Shown here: one piece after another, positions 57,023 through 64,000 of the stretch
Layout: the number at the start of each line of letters is the position of its first letter
Numbering within the stretch: the stretch's first letter is position 1
From: Zygaena filipendulae
Taxonomy: Eukaryota; Arthropoda; Insecta; Lepidoptera; Zygaenidae
Direction: 5' to 3'
DNA length: 64,000 nucleotides
Assembly: GCA_907165275.2 (NCBI GenBank)
Contig: OU015652.1
Coordinates: 5,905,001-5,969,000 of the forward strand
Made by a program: the position numbers and the translations under genes
Notes under the pieces: generated by a model
The model's input: the letters and a program-made list of their open reading frames with translations, nothing else
What the model was told of the DNA's origin: nothing
Databases searched by the model: none

Positions 57023-58048
57023 TAAGATAAGATGTATAAATGTATAGACTATATTATAGCTATTGCTCCGCCGTTAATTAATAATTGAAAAAGTTGTAAT
57101 ATCAGAATTATACATATATCCGCAGCATCTACAACAATTCAATCAAGTCTTATTTATAACCGCAAGAACTAGTCGTAGATTTACGTGGCAATATATTATA
57201 ATAACTAGTAAAGGTCATAAGTACCTATATGCTGTTTAAGTTGTAAGTATGTAGTAAGATAAGATTAATGGAGTAGCAAATTGCATCACAGTGTAGGTAC
57301 CTAATACAATAAAAAGTAAAAATGCATTCTACAAAAATCAACAATTTCATCCCAGACGAAAGAGAATGAATTTTAAAATCCACCAAGTTGACTTCCTTAC
57401 CTAATTTAACTTCATTGCGGCTGGCGACAGATTTTCAACATAGCCTGTAGAACACTAGAAAGATTTTAATACCTCATATAACAATTTAAATGCGACGTAA
57501 AATTGACATTATTAGGGTACACTACCTATACGTGATACGTACAAAGGCTGCATGTATCAATTTTGACAAATTAGTTCACATCGGAAGCTGGCAAATCTCG
57601 CAATGATTCATGTTTGCATACATCATTTATCATGCGTATTGTATTGTTAATGATATACAAGTAGGACTACTTATCTTTAACCAAATTTGAACATTACCAT
57701 TAGAGTAATAGATCGTTAAAGTTTAATAATATGTTATTAGGTAACGTAAAAACTTTTTTTAATAAAGGCTTTACTTGTAAAAGTACATGAATAAATTGAC
57801 TTTTACGCTGATAAAAATGTATTCATTGATAATTTTAAAGACAAAAGCTAACGTTTTATTTTCTATAGTTTAATATTAAAAACAGCATTTTTTTTAGTAT
57901 ATTATTATTATTTTACAAGTTACTTAATTTTAAGTAGGCATCATTAAATAATAATGACCCAATTATTACTTAACCATACTTAACTAACATAATGAAACAA
58001 GCAAAACTATAGTTGAATATTATACTGTCTTTAAAAATGTAGAAAAAA
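57023..58048. other. No feature recognised
   Basis: 1 kb AT-rich sequence. Confidence 0.5.
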
Positions 58049-58271
58049 TCCTACTAATATTATAAACGCGAAAGTTTGTAAGAATGTATGGATGCAGGAT
58101 GGATGGATGGATGTTTGTTACACTTTCACGCAAAAACTACTGGATGGATTTAAATGAAACTTTACCATAATATAGCTTATACATCAGATTAACACATAGG
58201 GTACTTTTTATCCCGGAATTCCCACGGGAACTCTGTAATTAACGCGGGTGAAACCGTGGGGCACAACTAGT
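58049..58271 (+). mobile_element. Helitron-like repeat, full length reference copy
   Basis: The best copy of the family, 223 bp. It opens TCCTACTAATATTATAAACG, has (GGAT)n, GGATGTTTGTTACACTTTCA, CGCAAAAACTACTGGATGG and TACTTTTTATCCCGGAATTC, and ends with hairpin GCGGGTGAAACCGT followed about 10 nt later by CTAGT. A 5' TC, a short GC hairpin and a 3' CTRRT are the hallmarks of Helitrons. There is no transposase, so it is non-autonomous. Other classifications remain possible. Confidence 0.78.
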
Positions 58272-58469
58272 ATAAGATATGCCAAAGTAGAATGGTACCT
58301 AGGTACATTTTGCGTTTCTACGAAAAAGCTTTAGAAGTCTCTAGTGACAATATTTATTATGATATTTTCCTCAACAACCGAAAGCAAAGCGAATAAATAC
58401 TCGGTAAAAGCGTCTTTTAGGAGCTATAGGGCTAAAATCGCAAACAAACAGGTAGGAGACAATAGTACA

Positions 58470-58589
58470 TTGTTATCCAAGGGGTGAAAGTAACTCATTT
58501 AGTGCCGAGACGGGGTTTGGCGCCCGAGCGTAGCGAGGGCACCAATAGTTCGAGGCACTAAATAAGTTACTTTCTCCCGAGGGTAACAC
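58470..58589. repeat. Inverted repeat with arms of about 36 bp
   Basis: TGTTATCCAAGGGGTGAAAG, TAACTCATTTAGTGCC, a loop containing GAGCGTAGCGAGGG, then GGCACTAAATAAGTTACTTT and CTCCCGAGGGTAACA. Probably one end of a larger element reaching about 59075 (TTTTCATTACGAATGC at 58597 pairs with GAGTAATGAAAA at 59062). Confidence 0.65.
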
Positions 58590-59424
58590 TGTGCTTTTCA
58601 TTACGAATGCAAGGAAAGTCAAAATAAAAATAGGAATTAGCTAAAGAAAAAATGAGTGAAGATCGGATAGTCGCTTGACACTTTCCCACCTATTTCTTTT
58701 TCTTTGGCCGGCTAGCTATTCAGCCAGTATTTTTTATTTACATTGTGGCGACCTAAAAAAAATATTTTCTTTAATTATTAAGTATTAATTAAAGAAAATA
58801 AAAAAATATAAATAGGAATTAGCTTAACAAAAAGTGAGTGAATTTTATTTTAATTAATACCTACTTAAACTTTACGTTATTTCAATTTTACATCGCGCTG
58901 GCTGTATAGAAAGTTGAAACATGGTTCAATAGAAATGTGAAAATAGACCTAGTTTTTTTTTAATAATTTGACAGTTGTCAGTTGAAAGCGATTCTCCCTA
59001 GGGCTGAAAAGGGCTACTTTCAACCCGCTTCTCAGGCAACTTCAGACCTACTTTCCGAGCATGAGTAATGAAAAAGATTTTACGCGCCAAAAGGAATAGT
59101 AACCAAGCATATTATAGAGACTCTGAGGAGTTCTTTGTTGACGACGAATAACGTAGATACCTAAGTAGTTTTAGGGTGGGCCTCGTAAAAAAATAAATTA
59201 GAATCCACATTCAAATTGTGATTCTAGAACATGATACATACAAAAATTTAATAATACACTTACAATTTAAAAATAAATATAATACAGCGTTGTGCTAGCG
59301 TAAAAATCACTAAAGGAAAAACATTGTAAACTGAGACTGACTTCAAAAAACACAAAAATGCAGTAGGTAGGTATATTATATTTTATACATACTAAACTTA
59401 TAAGATAAGATTAGTATGTATAAA
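58590..59424. other. Probable interior of a degraded TIR element, then unrecognised sequence
   Basis: AATAGGAATTAGCT occurs twice (58630 and 58812) with AAAAGTGAGTGAA-like words. No ORF. Confidence 0.45.
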
Positions 59425-59703
59425 AGAAGAATGGAGTTCCAGCAGAAATTTCGAAACTCACGCAGGTGAATCTCCGAAACGGTTAGACCAATTTTGACGG
59501 CACTATCATTGCTAATTAGCTGATGTTATAAGGAGTAAATTGTGCTACTTTGGAGATCCTGCGGCAATTTAGAAACTCATGCGGGTTAATCTCCGAAACT
59601 GACTGAACCGAATTAACTGATGTTATAAGGATTAAATTAGGCTGCTTTGGAGTTCCTGTAGGAATTCCAAAACTCACGTGAGTGAAACCGCGAGGCACAT
59701 TTA
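59425..59703 (+). mobile_element. Partly duplicated Helitron-like repeat
   Basis: AATCTCCGAAAC, GATGTTATAAGGA, TTTGGAG-TCCTG and CTCA-G-G-GAA recur with a period of about 118 bp. It ends GTGAAACCGCGAGGCACA without CTAGT. Second-subfamily words. Confidence 0.6.
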
Positions 59704-60564
59704 ATTTATCTTGTTTGCATCTATGGTAGGTATACGTAATTAGTTCAATAGGTATATTTTTAAATTCTTTTGCATCCATAAATATAGTAACCACTCTCTA
59801 TATTATACTCTCTATTTGCTAATTTCAAAAATATGTATACTGTCATTCTAATAGGTCGAATACCATTGATTTTCTCATTCCAGGATTAAGAATAGTGAGT
59901 AGTTTATTTATACACATAAACAGTTAACATAATATGTAAATATACATGATCGCTTTCGACCTAATGCTCCGAATCGATTAACAATGCTTGAAAGTAGCGC
60001 GTAATGATAAGTTCCTATTGTTATTTGTTGTCTATACCTACGTATATTATTATATAGATATACTTATTTACGCATATAAGTATACTATAGATATGTAGCT
60101 TATTAGATAGTTTTCGTACATAACATACCTACATGGTCACGTGTCTACTGGAGAATAGGTAGAGATTATAGACCTCTACTACATTCACATGCACACATAA
60201 AAATATATTTCACAAATTATAAACTGTTGTTGCCGTTTAATAATTATATTTTTATTTTAATCACATACCTCTCCCTCACAAGTTACAGTGTATGGCATGA
60301 AAAGTTAAATTCAGCCAAAACTAATGTCATATACGACATATAAAAAATAAATGTGCTTTTCAACTATGAGCACTATCTACTATAATAGGGATTATTGGCT
60401 GTGACTTCACTGAATCGATGGCAAAATAAATAACGTTAAGAATAGGGTGAGTATCGACCCCATGACAAGGATGCCTATACACACTGTGTCGGCCAGTGGC
60501 GCTAGGATGCGTGCCACGATATATTTATCACACGAAAGATAAAATTGTCGATACGACAAATATT
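59704..60564. other. No feature recognised
   Basis: AT-rich, no supported gene. Confidence 0.5.
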
Positions 60565-60875
60565 TGTGGGCGTCCAAGCAAAAAGGTTCAATAGTGGGGT
60601 ATTGAGTTAAGACTAGATTCGGTATCTAGAATAATCAATTGATAGTAAAAATTGAAAAAATATTCAAAAACTGGCACATATTTTTTTATTAGGCATGTGA
60701 TTCTGGAATAAGCTTTATTTTTATATATTATTGTAGATTAAGGTATTTTATGAAATTGTAAATAATTGAGCATTTATTAATATAATCAATTAAAATCGCG
60801 GAAGTATTTTTTTCACTCAACTTTACAAAAGTCTGATATCTCGGAAGAAGGAGCCTTTTTGCTTGTACGCCCACG
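60565..60875. mobile_element. TIR element (about 310 bp)
   Basis: TGTGGGCGTCCAAGCAAAAA and GGTTC at the left; the right end is the reverse complement of GTGGGCGTACAAGCAAAAA and GGCTC. 25-bp arms with 2-3 mismatches. It covers most of a 91-codon minus-strand open frame that I do not consider real. Confidence 0.6.
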
Positions 60876-61312
60876 TTTATCACCGTGACAAGAAATGACA
60901 AAAAATTTAGTTTTTGGCAGGAACCATAGATGGCGGTTTTATCATTTATTTTCGTGGCGATTAAAACAATTTTAAAAGTAGATTCTGTTGTGCTTATGAA
61001 CAATAATTTTCGCAGTGCGGGTTATTTCTTAAAAGTTAATAGTTCCTAACCAATTTTAGAAAAGTTCTAAAATCCTTTTCTAACCGCGATAGACGCCATA
61101 AGGCAGTCGAAAGTAGGTAAATAAATAAAAAATACCTATACATATACAAAAAATTTACACTAAAGTTTGATTGCTTTAGCAGATAAGATAAATGGGAAGA
61201 ATTTATAAACTACCTACTTTGATGGTCCCCCTGTTATATTACACGAATCAATTTCGGGGTTCCCGCAGGAACTCTTCGTGTCAGGAGGAAAATCCTATTT
61301 CCTATTCTAACA
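60876..61312. other. No gene seen; short hairpin
   Basis: ACACGAAtcaatttcggggttcccgc with AACTCTTCGTGT at about 61240-61281 is a small inverted pair around Helitron-like words. Confidence 0.4.
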
Positions 61313-61425
61313 GCCGTACTCAGAGTCGTTTCAATGATTACTTGATTTTAAGTAAAGATTTTAAAAACAAATCTACCGCACTCTTTCAGAGACGTTCATT
61401 AAATTAATGTTAATTGAAATTCAAA
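61313..61425. mobile_element. Palindromic MITE, copy D (left arm)
   Basis: GCCGTACTCAGAGTCGTTTC, AATGATTACTTGATTT, AGAGACGTTCATTAAATTAA match the left arm of 3659-3891. The right arm is absent. Confidence 0.72.
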
Positions 61426-63802
61426 TAATTAAATTTAATATAATATATTAGTAGATATTATATATCAGTTTAATATTACTCAGGGATAATTGGAAATTTA
61501 TAGATTTTAAGAATATCAATTTGAAGATTTTACTTTTTGAATTTAATTTATAATATAATTTAGTTATTTAATTTAATTTATTTAATATAATTTATTTATT
61601 TTATTTTATTTATTTAATATAATTTATTTATTTTATTTAATTTATTTGATGCAATTTATTTATTTTATTTAATTTATTTAATCTTATTTAATTTATTTAA
61701 TCTAATTTAATTTGTTTAATCTAATTTAATTTACTGAATTTAATTTATTTAATTTACTTTTTGTTAAATTTTATGGGTTATTTTCCTGATATAAATGAAT
61801 TTTAATTTAATTTAATACTACTACTTTGCATTTTTTTCGCCTTTCATTCCTCGTATTTCTAATATTTTCGTATTATTAATATTATATATATTACTAATAT
61901 TGAATTCTGATTGAATTATAATAAAGTAATACCATGTTATTCGCAATTAAGAACGAATTTTCATTTTATCGCGCTCACCAATCGTCGACGATAAAAATGT
62001 GAGAAAACAACGACAAAGTAGACAAAAATACATTCAAAAGTGCCGCATGTTAGGGATTGTCGACAATTTTATCATATATCGTTTTCTGCCATACAAACAT
62101 TTTTTGCTGCCATGTTACCACTGGTAGACAAAACGATATAAGTACGAGTTTGTCGACGAGAATCGATAAAAGGGCTCGATAAAATTTTGTCATGTGCCGC
62201 ATCTTAGCTCCGCAGGGCATTACTACCACAGAGAAAAGAATATATTAACTAGAGACGCCATGTGGCAAAGGAAGTTAGTAGCAAACTTTCCGAAAACTCC
62301 ATTTGCTGGCATCTCAAGTATATTCTCCACAATGAAATATAGGGCGTTTGTTTATGTGCGTGATGAATAATTTTGTGAATGAAAATCACCCGACCAGTTT
62401 TCATATACTAAACTGAGTTGATGTCCCTTCTTTCTTTTCTGTGATTACACAGTTGTCCCGTGACACGATCGCGCCGACGACAGCGGTCCAAATGGTCCAA
62501 TGTCTTTGGTGACGCCGTTTATTAAAAAAGTTCACTTCTGTATAAATGCAAACCATGACTCTACATGGTGGTTAATAGTTAGTACATTATTAAGTTGGTT
62601 AGTACATTATTAAGTTTTACTTATACTTACCGCTGTAAAATTACATTTTTGTAGTAGATATTTACCGACATTACGCAAAATCCATCAATATATTTTTTTT
62701 TTTCAAATTTGGAGCAGGATTTTTACTAAAATCCATACAAAAAATGATGATTTTGTTAAGTTTTGCAACGTAGGTACCTAGAGAAAATATTTTTAGCAGT
62801 AAAAATACAGTTATTAAGTAATATAATGCTCAATAAATCCCGAGAATGTTATAATAGGTATAATAGGTAGTTAAAACTTTAAAATAGGTATGTTAGTAAA
62901 TTAAAACCACTTGTAAACTCCCTATTGTGTTTGGTTTGTCGTGAAATTATGACATGCATTAATTCTTTCTTCAAACTTTGTTGATAACGTTACTTGTCAG
63001 GTAATCAGGTATTTGCTACCCTCGGCAGTCAATTTAGCATAGCTTATAATAATTATTATCTATAATAATTAATACAATCTTTCTTCATGCCTTTTCATCA
63101 GCAGAAACATTAGCTTCATTGTACACACAGCGCACGAATACAGATAGGTATGTCTGAGTCTGATCATATCATGCGAATAATCCGAAGTCAAATAACCGAC
63201 AAAGTTTGCGATGCGTTCTCAGTTCTCATTCAGATCATAAAGTTAGGTCATTCGAACATAGAATAAATGAAATGAAAACATGTCTGGTAGGTATAGTACG
63301 CGTCTGGTTTTGTATTACGAGGGGATAATTTGGGGATAATCCCCCCACGCAGTGGCGCCACAGTATCTGTGACGCGAGTCGCGACTATGTGGGGCAAGAC
63401 GACCCCATGCCGGTCGTGGCGTCAATCTGACTTCCACGACTTGGCGTAACAAGCCGAGGACTACTACAGCCAAGTAGGTAGGTATTGCACTACCAAACAC
63501 TTGTCCTACTTTATATATTCGAAATTTTATTGCGTTTATGCACTGTCTACTTTACTTTGTGCTAATTTGCATTCACGCCAAAACGTATGAAATAGCTTAC
63601 ATTGTTGTTTATTATTTTACAAACATAAAAATACGATGACCATAAACTAACGTTTTGAGGTTTAGTGGGGTGAAGTAAATGGAAGTGCTAATCTCTTATA
63701 CTGCTAATTAATCACACCATTTTTGCACTGACATGACATTGGATCGCAAGCGCAGACTGCAGCGATATGTTTCTGTTGCAGCATTTTAAATCGATACTAA
63801 AG
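61426..63802. other. No gene seen; AT satellite and NPV-like palindromic words absent of ORFs
   Basis: 61540-61800 is an irregular AATTTAATTTATTT repeat. 61970-62215 holds a dispersed repeat with TGCCGCATGTTAGGG and TGCCGCATCTTAGCTCC at its ends and several TCGTCGAC/TTGTCGAC words. The rest is unrecognised, and no link to any virus is implied. Confidence 0.5.
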
Positions 63803-64000
63803 CAATCTATATACTTACTAAAATTATGAAGAGAAAAGAAAAGATTTGATTTTTTGTATGTTGGTTAGTTTGTAATGGATAAACTCAAAAACTGCTACAC
63901 TGAATTAAAAAATTCTTTCACATAATTATAGGTAAGAAGCTTCAGTGTTCCTGAGTGACATAGGATACTTTTACGGTGTTTGGGCAAACCTGTAAAGGTT
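63803..64000 (+). mobile_element. Helitron-like repeat, cut by the window end
   Basis: CTATATACTTACTAAAATTA, GGATAAACTCAAAAACTGCTA and CATAGGATACTTTTA are family words in order. The 3' end lies outside. Confidence 0.5.

Noticed and set aside
60728..61003. Minus-strand frame of 91 codons
   Set aside because: Overlaps a TIR element, with no domain and AT-biased composition.
1..64000. CRISPR arrays, bacterial operons, prophage or endogenous virus
   Set aside because: No spaced direct repeats, no ribosome-binding-site-led gene runs, and no viral gene signature apart from the copia retrotransposon.

Overview
The window looks like nuclear DNA of a moth or butterfly (Lepidoptera). The base composition is AT-rich and the only host gene is split by short GT-AG introns. 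The rest is packed with small repeats of lepidopteran type: CTAGT-ended Helitron-like elements, tRNA-derived SINEs, palindromic MITEs and countless TAGGTACCTA-like words. There are no bacterial-style operons, CRISPR arrays or rRNA genes.

Region 1 (1-18172, minus strand) holds the one host gene I can support, a TMEM132-family type I membrane protein (fly detonator-type). I reconstructed 18 coding exons whose reading phases all agree across 17 introns. They give about 1298 visible residues from the N-terminal TMEM132 domain to a stop codon at 286-288. The ectodomain is encoded by 6623-18172, the single transmembrane helix is split between 6132-6172 and 5820-6024, and a long cytoplasmic tail of about 380 residues follows. 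The signal-peptide exon was not found. It lies upstream, either inside 18.2-64 kb or beyond the window, so much of the right part may be first intron or 5' flank. The last 15-base coding exon (286-300) competes with read-through of the preceding donor, giving two possible C termini.

Region 2 (18.2-48.5 kb) contains no gene I can support. It is a mosaic of Helitron-like copies, TIR elements, a tandem array with a period of about 158 bp at 34.4-35.0 kb, strong short hairpins, and a large fold-back element at 45.65-46.35 kb whose arms carry a 17-bp minisatellite.

Region 3 (48.56-53.08 kb, minus strand) is a Ty1/copia retrotransposon with an intact 1316-residue Gag-Pol ORF, a tRNA-iMet-type primer-binding site and a polypurine tract. 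The LTRs are identical where they overlap, but the 5' LTR lacks its outer 46 bp.

Region 4 (53.1-64 kb) is again gene-free repeat mosaic, including a head-to-tail triplication of a Helitron-like unit at 56.27-57.02 kb and a full-length copy at 58.05-58.27 kb.

I did not find a new enzymatic or defence system. The most informative items are the complete 3' part of the TMEM132 gene model with its alternative C terminus, the odd copia element, and the fold-back elements.
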